Shown here in pieces: positions 8,225 to 18,342 of a stretch of 64,000 nucleotides of DNA. The DNA comes from Bradyrhizobium mercantei (GTDB lineage: Bacteria; Pseudomonadota; Alphaproteobacteria; Rhizobiales; Xanthobacteraceae), in the NCBI RefSeq assembly GCF_001982635.1, contig NZ_MKFI01000003.1:248001-312000 (forward strand). The letters are read 5' to 3'. Numbering within the stretch: the first letter of the stretch is position 1; each line of letters starts with the position of its first letter. Position numbers and translations under genes: made by a program. Under the pieces are notes generated by a model that did no database searches, was not told the origin of the DNA, and saw only the letters and a program-made list of their open reading frames with translations.

Positions 8225-8700
8225 GACCGCAAGGAGGCACCTCAGTCCGTCCTATCGGCTTGGCGTTGTCGAGTTCCTCGAAGTGCGTCGGAAGACAGCT
8301 TCCTGCACAAATTTCTTCTCCCGGCTACGGCGACGACAATGCGTTCAGCAACTTCGTTAACCATTGGGGGCAGACCTCCAAAAACTCGCCGCTCTTGGAC
8401 ATCACTGCCCAGGTCTTACGACACAGCTTCGTGAGCGCTGGCAACGATCTTGGATTCACGGAAGTGACAATCGCACGGAAGTGACAATCGCGGTCTTAGT
8501 CGGCCACGCCAAAGGCTCCGTCACTAGCAAATACATCCACACGCCCGATACGGCCCTCGTCGCGGCGGCAGAGACGACCGTTGGGTACATTGAGGGCCTT
8601 CTCGACGGAAGAAAGTTTACGCAGACGGCTTACGCCTCGATCGGGCTTCCCGAAAGGCGGCGCGGGCCAGGATGGCTTTTCTGTTTCACGACGACTGGAA
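8225..8700 (+). pseudogene. tyrosine recombinase (phage-type integrase), decayed C-terminal half
   Basis: Pieces of an integrase catalytic domain lie in different frames. SVRPIGLA and FLHKFLLPA are followed by FSNFVNHWGQTSKN and VLRHSFVSAGNDLGFTE (box II LRHSF). VLVGHAKGSVTSKYIHTPD then carries the GH...Y block with the tyrosine nucleophile, and the tail IEGLLDGRKFTQTAYA ends in RASRKAA. At least three frame changes separate these. The main one is a 17-bp tandem duplication at 8459-8492. No N-terminal half was recognised. It marks a former mobile element at the edge of the accessory zone. Confidence 0.8.
8459..8492 (+). repeat. 17-bp tandem duplication that breaks the integrase frame
   Basis: CGGAAGTGACAATCGCA (8459-8475) is followed at once by CGGAAGTGACAATCGCG (8476-8492), 16 of 17 bases identical. 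Removing one copy rejoins LGFTEVTIA to VLVGHAKGS in a single frame, exactly as in intact integrases. Confidence 0.9.
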
Positions 8701-8758
8701 GTATAAGGATCGAGGTGGGTCGACATCTTCCTCGGCGGGGCACCCGATAACACGCTCG

Positions 8759-9682
8759 TCAGGTCTGCCTCGCTTTTGGGTTGTCGCCAGCGGTCTGAAA
8801 CGACTGCTTCATCCCCTCGATGAACACGCGCAGTTTCGGCGGCGCCTCAGGAAGTGCACGAAGAATCTGGATCGGCGCGTGTTCTTCATCCGGGTCGTCG
8901 AACAGAGGTTGCAATCGCCCCGCTGCGATGTCCGCATCAGCCACCCAGTTCGGCAGCATGGCGACACCGACCCCCGCCACGGCCGCCAGCCGCTGTGCTT
9001 CGAACTCATCGCAGCGGAAGACAACACCGGGATCATCCGAGAGGACGACGCTATTGGCCAGGCGGCTCCAGCCCATGCCCGATGGCTCGCGCGGCTTGCC
9101 GATGCGTCGATGCTTCGTCAACGCTTCTAGATCCTCGGGGTGCCCGCATCGAGCGAGATAAGCCGGCGACGCACAGACAACCCAGCGTTGAACACCAATG
9201 TGCGTGGCGATGAGCCCGCTGTCAGGTTGCTGGCCAATTCGGATGGCAGCATCGCGGCGTTCCGTCGACGGATCCGCGGGACGTTCTGTCAGATCTAGTT
9301 CGATACTGAGATCTGGCCATTCGGCCAGCAATGTACCGATGACAGGCAAGACATGGAGGCGACCAAAGGTCGGCAGGCAACTCAGACGCAGAACGCCGCT
9401 TGGGCTTTCATCAAATTCAACGACTTCGCTCCTTGTATCGATCAACCGATCGATGACATCCCGGGCTCGCGCGAGAAGCTTCTCGCCCGCGTCGGTCAGC
9501 GTCAGAGAGCGGGTCGAGCGGACGAAGAGCTTGGTTTGGAGATCGGCTTCCAGGGAATCGATCCGGCGCACGACGGAGGACGCCGCCACACCACGTACCC
9601 GCGCCGTCGCAGCAAAGCTGCCGCGTCGGCAAACCTCAACGAACATCTCCAGATGCGTGGCGTAGCGAGCAAAGTCCATCAT
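8759..9682 (-). CDS. LysR-family transcriptional regulator
   Basis: About 307 residues. An N-terminal winged helix (MFVEVCRRGSFAATARVRGV, then SSVVRRIDSLEADLQTKLF) precedes a LysR substrate-binding domain (GVLRLSCLPTFGRLHVLPVI). The start is uncertain: MMDFARYATHLEMF at 9682 gives a normal N-terminus but has no clear ribosome site. It is divergent from the semialdehyde dehydrogenase gene at 9926 with a 243-bp gap, so that gene is the natural target. Confidence 0.87.
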   Translation of the reverse strand: MMDFARYATHLEMFVEVCRRGSFAATARVRGVAASSVVRRIDSLEADLQTKLFVRSTRSLTLTDAGEKLLARARDVIDRLIDTRSEVVEFDESPSGVLRLSCLPTFGRLHVLPVIGTLLAEWPDLSIELDLTERPADPSTERRDAAIRIGQQPDSGLIATHIGVQRWVVCASPAYLARCGHPEDLEALTKHRRIGKPREPSGMGWSRLANSVVLSDDPGVVFRCDEFEAQRLAAVAGVGVAMLPNWVADADIAAGRLQPLFDDPDEEHAPIQILRALPEAPPKLRVFIEGMKQSFQTAGDNPKARQT

Positions 9683-9925
9683 TGCAGTATACGCAAAGAT
9701 ATCGAGCGTTGAAATGCGATTATCGTTGAGAAGGGTCGGCTGTAACTTCAGCACAAGATCACGCCCGATAGGTAACACCTTCCGCTACCGCATCGGCGGA
9801 GAAGCAGCAGCAGATCGGCCTCATCACCATTGATGGCACCGGCCGCTATTTCGGGAACGAACATCTCTTTCTGGCGGTCCAGGGCGGAGCTGGACCGAGC
9901 CGGCGGTGACCCTCTGGAGCCAATT

Positions 9926-11401
9926 ATGCTGTACACCACCAACCTGAAATCCCTTCTGAAGGACCCGTCTCTCCTCGTCACTAAAGCGTTTGTCGCCGGT
10001 GAGTGGGTGGACGCCGATGATGAGGCGACATTTGCCGTGACGAACCCAGCACGCGGCGACGTGCTTTGCAACGTCCCCGACCTCGGGCGGGCGGAGACGG
10101 CCCATGCCATCGATGCCGCACACATCGCCATGGCGGACTGGTCAAATCGCACCGCCAAGGAACGTGCCGTCGTCATGCGGCGGTGGTTTGAGTTGATGAT
10201 GGCGAATCAAGATGATCTCGGCATGATCCTGACCGCCGAGATGGGCAAGCCACTTGCGGAAGCGAAAGGTGAGATCGCCTTCGGCGCAAGCTTCATTGAG
10301 TGGTTCGGCGAGGAAGCCAAGCGGATCTATGGCGAGACGATTCCTGGCCATCAGCGCGATAAGCGGATCACCGTCATCCGTCAGCCGATCGGCGTCGTCG
10401 GCTCAATCACTCCATGGAATTTTCCCAATGCGATGATCGCGCGCAAGGTCGGTCCGGCGCTGGCGGTCGGTTGCGGTATCGTCTGTCTGCCTGCCTCGGA
10501 AACGCCGCTCTCGGCGCTGGCGATGGCCTTGCTGGGAGAGCGGGCCGGCCTACCTAAGGGCATCCTGTCCGTCATTACCTCGACGCGGGCTTCCGATGTC
10601 GGCAAGGAGCTTTGCGAGAATCCGATCGTGCGCAAGCTGACCTTCACCGGTTCGACGCAGGTAGGGCGGATCTTGCTGCATCAGGCGGCAGACCAGATCA
10701 TGAAATGCTCGATGGAACTGGGCGGCAACGCGCCCTTCATCGTTTTCGATGACGCCGATCTCGACGCCGCCGTCACCGGAGCGATGGCATCGAAATTCCG
10801 CAACAACGGCCAGACCTGCATTTGCGCCAACCGTATATATGTGCAGGCTGGCGTTTATGACGCCTTTGCCGAAAAGCTAAGCGCTGCAGCGGCATCGCTC
10901 GAACTCGGCGACGGCCTCGCGCAGGGCGTGGAGGTCGGTCCGCTCATCAACGAGAAGGCGGTGGCCAAGGTCGAGCGCCATATCGACGATGCCCTCACGC
11001 ATGGAGCGAAAATCGCCACCGGCGGCAAGCGCGATGCGCGCGGGGGTACCTTCTTCGAACCCACGGTGCTGACCGGCGTAACTCAGGAAATGGCGGTCGC
11101 GGCCGAAGAAACCTTCGGGCCGGTTGCCCCACTGTTCCGGTTCGAAACCGAAGAAGAGGTGATCGCGAAGGCGAATGACACGATCTTTGGCCTCGCCTCC
11201 TATTTTTATAGCCGCGACGTCGGCCGGGTCGTACGCGTTCAGGAGAGCCTCGAATACGGCATGGTTGGCGTCAATACCGGGATCATCTCGGCCGAACTCG
11301 CGCCATTTGGCGGCATCAAGCAGTCCGGGCTCGGTCGCGAAGGCAGTCACCACGGCGTCGAGGACTATCTGGAGATGAAATACATCTGCCTTTCGATCTG
11401 A
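9926..11401 (+). CDS. NAD(P)-dependent succinate-semialdehyde-type dehydrogenase (GabD-like)
   Basis: A 491-residue aldehyde dehydrogenase closest in pattern to GabD, which oxidises succinate semialdehyde to succinate. Catalytic N165 (TPWNFP), E264 (MELGGN) and C298 (NNGQTC) are present. The usual lysine of the KPAS motif, which contacts the cofactor ribose, is L188 here (IVCLPASETP). GGAG lies 6 nt before the ATG, and a longer in-frame extension upstream looks non-coding. The divergent LysR gene probably regulates it. The lysine change may alter cofactor use or lower activity. Confidence 0.88.
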   Translation: MLYTTNLKSLLKDPSLLVTKAFVAGEWVDADDEATFAVTNPARGDVLCNVPDLGRAETAHAIDAAHIAMADWSNRTAKERAVVMRRWFELMMANQDDLGMILTAEMGKPLAEAKGEIAFGASFIEWFGEEAKRIYGETIPGHQRDKRITVIRQPIGVVGSITPWNFPNAMIARKVGPALAVGCGIVCLPASETPLSALAMALLGERAGLPKGILSVITSTRASDVGKELCENPIVRKLTFTGSTQVGRILLHQAADQIMKCSMELGGNAPFIVFDDADLDAAVTGAMASKFRNNGQTCICANRIYVQAGVYDAFAEKLSAAAASLELGDGLAQGVEVGPLINEKAVAKVERHIDDALTHGAKIATGGKRDARGGTFFEPTVLTGVTQEMAVAAEETFGPVAPLFRFETEEEVIAKANDTIFGLASYFYSRDVGRVVRVQESLEYGMVGVNTGIISAELAPFGGIKQSGLGREGSHHGVEDYLEMKYICLSI

Positions 11402-11772
11402 AACGATCTGGATGTGGTTGCCGCAAACGTTCGCGTGACGCCTAGGATCAGCACTTCGCCTCCTGCTCGAGACCTTGCGATGACAGAGAGTTGCCAAGAC
11501 TCATGGTCGCCCAACGAGCGAGATCGATGGAGTCGAGATCTCTGCTATTCGCCCTGAACTCGTTCGCTGGCGGCGTACATCGTTCTTGAGGGTTGGTGCA
11601 TGCTGTCGAGTTCGGGCTGCTGCGGTGACTGGCTCGCTTCAATGCCAACGTCTCGCACCATGAAGCCCTAGGACGCCGGACGTCAGCCGGCATCGATCGA
11701 CCGATATCGAACGGCAATCCCGCCAGTCGACGGCGCCATGAGAGATGAGAGCTTACAACAAGGAGACTTTCG
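11402..11772. other. 371-bp stretch, nothing recognised
   Basis: Short frames exist on both strands, the longest a leftward one of 113 codons that overlaps the tautomerase start. None has a recognisable motif, ribosome site or signal peptide. Confidence 0.4.
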
Positions 11773-12177
11773 ATGCCGATGATTATCATTCGCTATGTGA
11801 CACCGAAGGCAGGCCTTGAGCTGCGTCCGCAAATAGCGGAGCTGGCTGCACGCCTCGGCGCGGAGAAACTCGGGAAGGACCCCGACGTAACCGCCGTTCT
11901 CGTCGAGCCAGCCGATCCGCAAAGCTGGCTTATCGCAGGCAAGCGCCCGACCGACGCTGGATTGTCGGCATTCTGGCTCGAAATCACAATCACGGCAGGC
12001 ACGAATACGAAAGAGGACACGACAGCGTTCGTGAAAGCGGCTTACGAGGGAATGCAAGCTTTGCTGGGGCCGCTGCATGAGGAGTGCTACGTACATGTCC
12101 ACGCGACCAATGGTGATGCCTATGGCTACGGTGGGCGCACCCAAAATGGTCGGTGGGCGGCAAAACATCCGGGTTGA
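11773..12177 (+). CDS. tautomerase-family protein (4-oxalocrotonate tautomerase / MIF-like fold)
   Basis: A 134-residue protein. After removal of Met it begins PMIIIRY, placing the catalytic Pro-1 amine typical of the tautomerase superfamily. The C-terminal part has VHVHATNGDAYGYGGRTQNG, a conserved stretch in this longer subgroup. AAGGAG lies just upstream. Members isomerise enol/keto acids or decarboxylate semialdehydes, which would fit beside a semialdehyde dehydrogenase. The substrate is unknown. The gene converges on a dead LysR gene. Confidence 0.78.
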   Translation: MPMIIIRYVTPKAGLELRPQIAELAARLGAEKLGKDPDVTAVLVEPADPQSWLIAGKRPTDAGLSAFWLEITITAGTNTKEDTTAFVKAAYEGMQALLGPLHEECYVHVHATNGDAYGYGGRTQNGRWAAKHPG

Positions 12178-12214
12178 GTTGGTGTGACCGAACCGGAAAT
12201 CTAAAGGATACGGC

Positions 12215-13110
12215 CTATTCACGATCCGTAGGAGGAGGTCGCGCATCATCAGGATCCGCGGATGTGTCGGCCTCACTGCCGCCATGCGGGCTCGATATCA
12301 GTGGCGGAAGGGGGGGATTGTGATCGTGCTGAACGAGCCGGCCGTCCGCAATTTCCGCCAGGCAATAGTCCGGCACGACTCTTGCGTCGGTTCCCGCTGC
12401 CGCGGCCGCAATCAGCGCTCGAAGGTCCGGCATGACGAGCGTTGCTTGGAAAGTCGATTCACGGCCGAACACCTCGCTCCAATAGCGCCTGAAGATCGGC
12501 AGGCTATGGGCATAGGCGAGTATCGGCATCGCGCCTTCGCGGATGGCTGTCTCGGCGCTTGCGCGCAACGGCTCGGCCCGTCGACGCGTTGCGACTAGCA
12601 CGAAGCGCTCGCGGTGAAGGCGCGCGGTCGCGGCAGGCAGGTCACGTGCGCCAGTTGTGAAGATAGCGAAATCGAGATCGCCAGCGGTGAGTTTGCCAAG
12701 GCGCTCGTCGCCACCGCCGGATAGGAACTTCGGGCGCAGGCCCAGTCCGTTCAAGCGTGGCGAGCATCGGACCGGAGAGCTTGTCGATGAACTCAAAGGG
12801 GCCAGCGATCTTGATCAGGCCGGTAACGCGTCATTCCGGCCGTGGAAGCCGATCGAAGATCGTCTCCAGTGCGTTGACATGCGGTGCGACCGCGCAGGCG
12901 ACGACCTCTACGAGCCGCATCACCCGGACCTACCGGGACCTAGCGCGGCGCCACGGGACGGGGGTGATCCTGGCCAAGACGTATAGCCGCGCAACAAGGC
13001 GAAGGTGGAGCATGCCGTGTTGCTCGCCGGCTGGATCATGGCACAACTGGCGGCAAGTATGTGGCTTCCTGCGCGCGATACCTCGATGACCGAGGCGCGC
13101 GGCGCGCATC
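12215..13110 (-). pseudogene. LysR-family regulator, decayed
   Basis: Recognisable LysR pieces occur in order but in several frames. SVIEVSRAGSHILAASCAMI and QPASNTACSTF (degraded helix-turn-helix, near 13000-13110) come first. VEVVACAVAPHVNALETIF and VTGLIKIAGPFEFIDKLSGP follow, then a 193-codon open stretch with LRPKFLSGGGDERLGKLTAG and DLDFAIFTTG from the effector domain. Stops and at least two frame changes intervene. It converges on the tautomerase gene. Confidence 0.75.
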
Positions 13111-13250
13111 TCCGTCTCGGGTCCCGCGCAACGCGGCGAGACCATCGAATTCCTCGACCGCGGCATAGCTCTCCGGAGTGTCCTAGCGTCCGAATGACGA
13201 TGAAGAGTTCCGAGGGCGAAGGGGAAACGTGTGAATCGCCCGCTCTCTGC

Positions 13251-13412
13251 CAAGCGCCACGATCCTGCGCGCCAATCTACGATTTTCTACGATATCCCAC
13301 GCCCATCGGGGGCGGTCCTCTCGCGACCGGTGGTGGCTAGCGCGCGGCCAGTCAATTTATTATCTATGCTGTGGATTGTTTGAGAGTGCTCTTACTCCCT
13401 TGGGCGAACTTG
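13251..13412. repeat. dispersed repeat, copy A
   Basis: Two blocks here recur in the same order and orientation at 23813-23957. Block 1 (13251-13305) matches 48 of 55 bases of the other copy, and all seven differences are transitions. Block 2 (13388-13412) matches 23 of 25. In copy B, block 2 is the 3' end of an MFS gene; here only the final codons (QVRPRE, stop) remain. Suggests an ancient duplicated gene end or recombination boundary. Confidence 0.7.
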
Positions 13413-13544
13413 CGTGCGGTGCGCCCAAGCGCATTTTCATATCCGTGGAAATCACCGCGCGGCGCAATGTGGAGCAATCGTAACTTGGCGGTGGAGAAGT
13501 CGTCGATACGTTCGAGACCATGAAACGGGGCGATTGGTGAGGCC

Positions 13545-14870
13545 ATGGGAAGCTGGATCGAGCATGCAATCTGGTGGCACGTCTACCCGCTCGGCTTTGT
13601 CGGGGCGGAACGCGAGGCGCACGCCTTTGACGGCGTCACCCATCGGTTCAGCCACCTGACTGCGTGGCTCGACCACGTCATAACCCTCGGCGCGTCCGGA
13701 ATCTTGCTCGGCCCCGTCTTTGCGTCTTCCACGCATGGGTATGACACGGTCGATTACTTCCGCATCGATCCGCGCCTCGGGGATGACGCGGATCTCGAGG
13801 CGTTCGTCGACGCCGCGCGCCGCCGCGGCTTACGGATCGTCCTCGATGGCGTCTTCAACCACGTCGGTCACGAGTTTCCGATCTTCCGGCGCGCCCTCGC
13901 CGGCGGCGCGACGTCGCGAGAGGCCCGGTGGTTCCGGCTGACATGGCCCTCGGGCGACGGCTCCGGTGGGCCGCCGGACTATGCGACGTTCGAAGGCCAC
14001 CGCCATCTGGTGAAGCTCAACCACGACGAGCCTGAGGTGGTCGACTACGTCACGCGAATCATGGTTCATTGGCTGGCGCGTGGCGTCAGCGGTTGGCGGC
14101 TAGACGCGGCCTACGCGGTGCCAGCCGCGTTCTGGCGGAAAGTGCTGCCGCAGGTTCGCGCCGGCTATCCCGATGCTTACATCTTCGGCGAAGTAATCCA
14201 CGGGGATTATGCCGGCTTTGTCCGTGAGGCTGGGCTGGATTCTGTCACTCAGTATGAGCTCTGGAAAGCCGTTTGGAGCTCTCTGAACGATCGCAACCTG
14301 TTCGAGCTCGCCTGGGCGCTAAAGCGTCACAACGGTATGCTCGAGACGTTCGCGCCGCAGACATTCATCGGCAATCACGATGTGACACGTATTGCAAGTC
14401 AGCTTCAAGATGAACTACATCTTGCGCATGCGCTCGTCATCCTGATGACTGTGGGCGGATTGCCTTCCGTCTATGCGGGCGACGAATTGGGCTATCGCGG
14501 GGTCAAGGAGCATCGAGCCGGTGGAGACGATGCTATTCGTCCGTTGTTTCCGGCAACACCGCCCGACCCTCAGTCCTGCGATCGGGATACCCTCCGTCTC
14601 CATCAGCAGCTAGTCGCCTTGCGACGGCGGAACCCTTGGCTGCATCGCGCGCGCAGCAAGGTGCTTGAACTGCAAAGCACGAGTCTTCTCTTCATGGTGT
14701 TTCACGACGAGCATCGGCTGTGGGTCGTATTGAACCTGGCTGATGCGCACATCACGCGCGTCGTCGACGCAAGTGTCAATTGCATTGCCGGCAATAGCGT
14801 CGCGTCGCGGAGGGGCACGACGACCGAAATTGCAGTCCCGTCACATGGCTGGAGCATCTTGAGTGAATGA
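13545..14870 (+). CDS. alpha-amylase family glycoside hydrolase (GH13)
   Basis: A 441-residue enzyme with all four GH13 regions: VLDGVFNHVG (I), GWRLDAAY with the nucleophile Asp (II), IFGEVIHGDY with the acid/base Glu (III) and FIGNHDVTR (IV). There is no signal peptide, so it probably acts in the cytoplasm on alpha-glucans or maltodextrins. It is short for the family and the C-terminal beta domain is small. GGTGAGG precedes the ATG. It stands alone between repeat copy A and a decayed glycoside hydrolase. Confidence 0.88.
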   Translation: MGSWIEHAIWWHVYPLGFVGAEREAHAFDGVTHRFSHLTAWLDHVITLGASGILLGPVFASSTHGYDTVDYFRIDPRLGDDADLEAFVDAARRRGLRIVLDGVFNHVGHEFPIFRRALAGGATSREARWFRLTWPSGDGSGGPPDYATFEGHRHLVKLNHDEPEVVDYVTRIMVHWLARGVSGWRLDAAYAVPAAFWRKVLPQVRAGYPDAYIFGEVIHGDYAGFVREAGLDSVTQYELWKAVWSSLNDRNLFELAWALKRHNGMLETFAPQTFIGNHDVTRIASQLQDELHLAHALVILMTVGGLPSVYAGDELGYRGVKEHRAGGDDAIRPLFPATPPDPQSCDRDTLRLHQQLVALRRRNPWLHRARSKVLELQSTSLLFMVFHDEHRLWVVLNLADAHITRVVDASVNCIAGNSVASRRGTTTEIAVPSHGWSILSE

Positions 14871-15187
14871 TCAGCCAAATTCGGGCGTCATGCGGTATCG
14901 CAAGCTTAGCGAGCGTGGGTAAACGCGGTTGCGCTTCAGTAACTCGGCCCTGACGTTTCATGGTCTGGTCGTCCGAATTGTGTCCTCACACGCTTCTGTG
15001 CGATGATAAGCGCATCATATCGGAGCTACGAAATTGTTTAAGGTCGTATTCGACGTCCTCTAGGCCGTGTACCGATAAAATCGTCGGCATGAAGCGACGA
15101 ACGCCACGTCCGCTTTGTCGCGATGACCACCAATTTCGTGTGGCGGCGGAATATGTTGCGGTGGGCTAGAACTGCATATGCCATCAA
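14871..15187. other. 317-bp stretch, nothing recognised
   Basis: No frame with a family signature, ribosome site or convincing length, and no inverted repeat of note. It lies between the end of the GH13 gene and the end of a decayed glycoside hydrolase gene. Confidence 0.4.
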
Positions 15188-15960
15188 TTAAAACGGCGTC
15201 AGCGCCAAACGCCCGGTGTTTGTCAAATGATCGCTGCGATGGATCGCAAAGCCTTCGCGGCTATCGGGCCACGCATAATAGAGCAGGCCGAGAACTCGCC
15301 CGTTGGCGACATAGGATCGCAAATTTATCTGCGTCTCATTGACCAGAGTGATCTGGCTGGTTTCGTCAGGTGGACGGACCGTGTCGCGATTGGGAAAGCC
15401 CCACTCAGTGATCCAGCAGGGCTTGCCGGTTCGGCGAGCTTTTGGCTGGCATTCCGCGAGAACGTACTTCTGTAATCGGTCGGGTGCCCCCGCTGCTGCG
15501 ATCGAACTTCCCGGATCATTTGTCCAGGGGTAGGTGTGGACGCCGTTGGCGTCGACCAGTTCATCGAGGCCGTTGGCGCGCATGAAATCCAGCGTTGCGG
15601 CAGTGCCGACTGCGTCGGAGCCGCGCGGTTCGCGGTGCCTGCGGAGCTTCGTTGAACACCCGGCCTGAGCTGACAATCGGTGCATGTTGGTTCAACTTCT
15701 AGCGCGCGGGGACGTCCTTGTTCACCCTCGAGCAGCTTGAGATATTGCAGATAACCCTTAGCGACCTATCGGGCTTCCGGGTTGTTCGAAAGGGCCTCGA
15801 GGGTGAACTCTTTGGATCGGGCGGGATTCTCGGCCGGCACGCTGAAATCCGCATTGAACATCGCGGAATCGATATCATTACCCAACTCGAACCCTGCGAG
15901 CCCGACCCCGACGGCATCGAGTTTTTCGAGTAGGGGGCTCGAAGTACCTGTGGACCTGAT
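15188..15960 (-). pseudogene. glycoside hydrolase (clan GH-A-like), frameshifted
   Basis: Reading leftward from about 15960, AGFELGNDIDSAMFNADFSV and EFTLEALSNNPEA lie in one frame, NQHAPIVSSGRVFNEA in a second, and DFMRANGLDELVDANGVHTY through CWITEWGFPNRDT in a third. The last contains a TEWG segment like the nucleophile loop of clan A enzymes. The order fits one gene with at least two frame changes. The N-terminal part is not recognised. Confidence 0.65.
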
Positions 15961-16136
15961 CGGGATCTGCGGCGGATAACGGAGATCCGCCCCACACGCC
16001 GAAAGCATTGGGCCGCGGTCGGCTGGGTGCACCGGAGGGGCCGTGCGAGGTTCTATAGGCTTGTGCAACCATCTCAAGCTTGACCAGCCGATCCTTTCTC
16101 GCTCACTTTGCGACGCGTCAATGAGGTCAGGCCAAA

Positions 16137-17048
16137 ATGGATCGATCCAAGATAGATCTAAACTTGTTTCTGATATTCGATGCCATCTACACAGAGGGAG
16201 GCGTTACCCCCGCTGCCAAACGATTAAACCTTACTCAGCCCGCCGTGAGCCACGCTCTCAGCAGGCTTCGCGACTCGTTCGGCGACCCGCTCTTTGTTCG
16301 CAATGGGCGTGCCATAACGCCAACGCCTTTGGCGCGGCGTATCGTTTCAAGCGTGCGCCAGTCGATCCACGAATTGCACGCCACAATGGACGGTGCCGGC
16401 CGATTTGATCCGGCCATAGCGAGGTTCAAATTTACCATCGGAATGCGCGATATTCTCGAGATCTCGCTACTCCCCGAATTGATCGCCAAAGTGCGCCGCC
16501 TCGCACCGCACGTTGAATTTTCCATTGTCAAAGTCAACCGGCGACAGCTGGAAGCGGAACTGGCTGCCGGCGTAGTCGATGTCGCGATCGACGTGCGGTT
16601 GCCTTTGTCCGCCGAGGTTCGATATCATCAGATTATGGACCCCAGGCTCTGCGTTCTTGCGAGCAAGAAGCATCAGCGCCTACAGCGCCGATTGAGCCTG
16701 AAGGCCTATCTGGCCGAGCAACACGTCGTCGTGACCTCCCGGCGAAAAGGCCAATCGATCGAAGATGTCGAACTAAGTCATCTCGGTCATCGGAGGAAAG
16801 TTCGGCTTCGATGCCAACATTACTTCGCAGCAGCTCGGATCGTTTGCCACACTGATCTACTCTGCTCAATGACTGAGCCGACTGCCCGGATACTGGGTGA
16901 ATTGCTGCCGGTTCAAGTTTTGCGATTTCCGTTGCGACTACCGCATTTCGGCGCATTTCTCTATTGGCATTCGAATTTTGAGGCCGATCCTGCGAATAGT
17001 TGGCTGCGAACGCAAATCATTGACGCTGCGACTCGGACTGCCACATAA
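16137..17048 (+). CDS. LysR-family transcriptional regulator (NodD/LeuO-like subgroup)
   Basis: 303 residues, intact. The helix-turn-helix is clear (GVTPAAKRLNLTQPAVSHAL, SRLRDSFGDPLFVR), followed by an effector-binding domain. NLFLIFDAIYTEGG at the N-terminus is typical of the subgroup that includes NodD-like regulators. No strong ribosome site is seen. The DUF2855 gene starts 148 bp downstream on the same strand and may be its target or partner. Confidence 0.88.
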   Translation: MDRSKIDLNLFLIFDAIYTEGGVTPAAKRLNLTQPAVSHALSRLRDSFGDPLFVRNGRAITPTPLARRIVSSVRQSIHELHATMDGAGRFDPAIARFKFTIGMRDILEISLLPELIAKVRRLAPHVEFSIVKVNRRQLEAELAAGVVDVAIDVRLPLSAEVRYHQIMDPRLCVLASKKHQRLQRRLSLKAYLAEQHVVVTSRRKGQSIEDVELSHLGHRRKVRLRCQHYFAAARIVCHTDLLCSMTEPTARILGELLPVQVLRFPLRLPHFGAFLYWHSNFEADPANSWLRTQIIDAATRTAT

Positions 17049-17196
17049 CATTTCTTCCCTCGATCGCTCTGCCAGGCAATCGATAGCCTGGATTCATGGA
17101 TATCCATCCATAACGATCATTTTCCAGGTCGATCGCGCACGCGTATCTTCCAGACCTTGAACGATCAGCCGCGACTGAGGACGATGGAGGATATAC

Positions 17197-18342
17197 ATGG
17201 ACGCCGAGACCGCATCTGCAGCCGGCTTCAGCAGCTTCGAGGTTTCGAAGAGTGATCTTCGTCGGTGGCGATGGAATGATGATGGTGTGCCAGGCGCCTC
17301 GCGGCTGGAGACCAATCAAGTCCTAATCGAGATTTCCAAATTCTCGTTGACCTCGAACAATGTGACTTACGCGCGTCTCGGTGAAGCCACTGTGAAGACG
17401 ACCACCATTCCATATTGGCGCTTTTTTCCGACGGCCGATGGTTGGGGAAGCATTCCCGTATGGGGGGTCGGCCAAGTTGTCGCCTCCCGCAACTCAAGAA
17501 TTCGCTCCGGTGAGAAGCTCTATGGCTTCTTTCCCATGGCGACCCACCTGACAATGACGCCGACGGTTCAAGACCGTGCTCGTGTTGTGGACGATACGCC
17601 ACATCGGCGGGAGCTAGCCGCAATCTATCAGGACTATGTCCTCATCGATCGAGAAGATCGCTACCATCACATGGGTACGAATGCATATGTTGTATTGAGA
17701 CCGGTCTTCAGTTTGTCCTTCTGTTGTGCGCTCTACTTGTTGTCGGAACGATACTTCGGTGCGGCGCGAATTGTCATCTCGAGTGCGTCGAGCAAGGCGG
17801 CGCTCGGGCTCTGCCATCTGTTGGCGAAAGATCGCTCGTCGAAAATCGAAATCTGGGGTATGACGTCTGCACCAAACGTTGAGATCGTATCGGAACGTGG
17901 TCGATATGATCGTGTCTATTCATACGACATGATCGGAGATCTTCCGGCCGACCGCCCAACAATCTTCGTTGATATTAGCGGAAACCAAAAATTGCTTGCT
18001 CAAGTTCATCACAGATTGAAGAGCAGTCTCGTCTATAGCTGCCTCGCTGGGTTCACGCATTGGAATTCCGTTACGAATGAACAAGAGATGCTTCCTGGAC
18101 CGACCCCGCAGCTCTTTTCGACTCCGGCGCACATGGTTTCGCTTCGCAGCAAACTGGGCGTTGAGGGGTATTGGCAGCGATTTACGTACGAATATGGATC
18201 GTTCGTAGAGTACGTAACACCGTGGCTCAACATCGACCGCAAATTCGGCAAGTCGGCGGTGGAGCGCACATACCACGAAGTGCTAAATGGAATGGTGCCT
18301 CCGGACGTTGGCAATGTCCTATCAATTTCAATGAGTGGATAG
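17197..18342 (+). CDS. DUF2855 family protein
   Basis: 381 residues. Diagnostic stretches include ISKFSLTSNNVTYARLGE, WGVGQVVASR, GEKLYGFFPMATHL and YLLSERYFGAARIVISSASS. The layout resembles medium-chain dehydrogenases: an N-terminal GroES-like part and a central nucleotide-fold-like segment. The GxGxxG motif is replaced by SSASSKAA, so the chemistry is uncertain. GGAGG precedes the ATG. Base composition is lower in GC than in the genes right of 39 kb. Confidence 0.8.
   Translation: MDAETASAAGFSSFEVSKSDLRRWRWNDDGVPGASRLETNQVLIEISKFSLTSNNVTYARLGEATVKTTTIPYWRFFPTADGWGSIPVWGVGQVVASRNSRIRSGEKLYGFFPMATHLTMTPTVQDRARVVDDTPHRRELAAIYQDYVLIDREDRYHHMGTNAYVVLRPVFSLSFCCALYLLSERYFGAARIVISSASSKAALGLCHLLAKDRSSKIEIWGMTSAPNVEIVSERGRYDRVYSYDMIGDLPADRPTIFVDISGNQKLLAQVHHRLKSSLVYSCLAGFTHWNSVTNEQEMLPGPTPQLFSTPAHMVSLRSKLGVEGYWQRFTYEYGSFVEYVTPWLNIDRKFGKSAVERTYHEVLNGMVPPDVGNVLSISMSG

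Noticed and set aside
11448..11789. 113-codon leftward frame
   Set aside because: It overlaps the tautomerase start, has no recognisable domain and lacks a good ribosome site.
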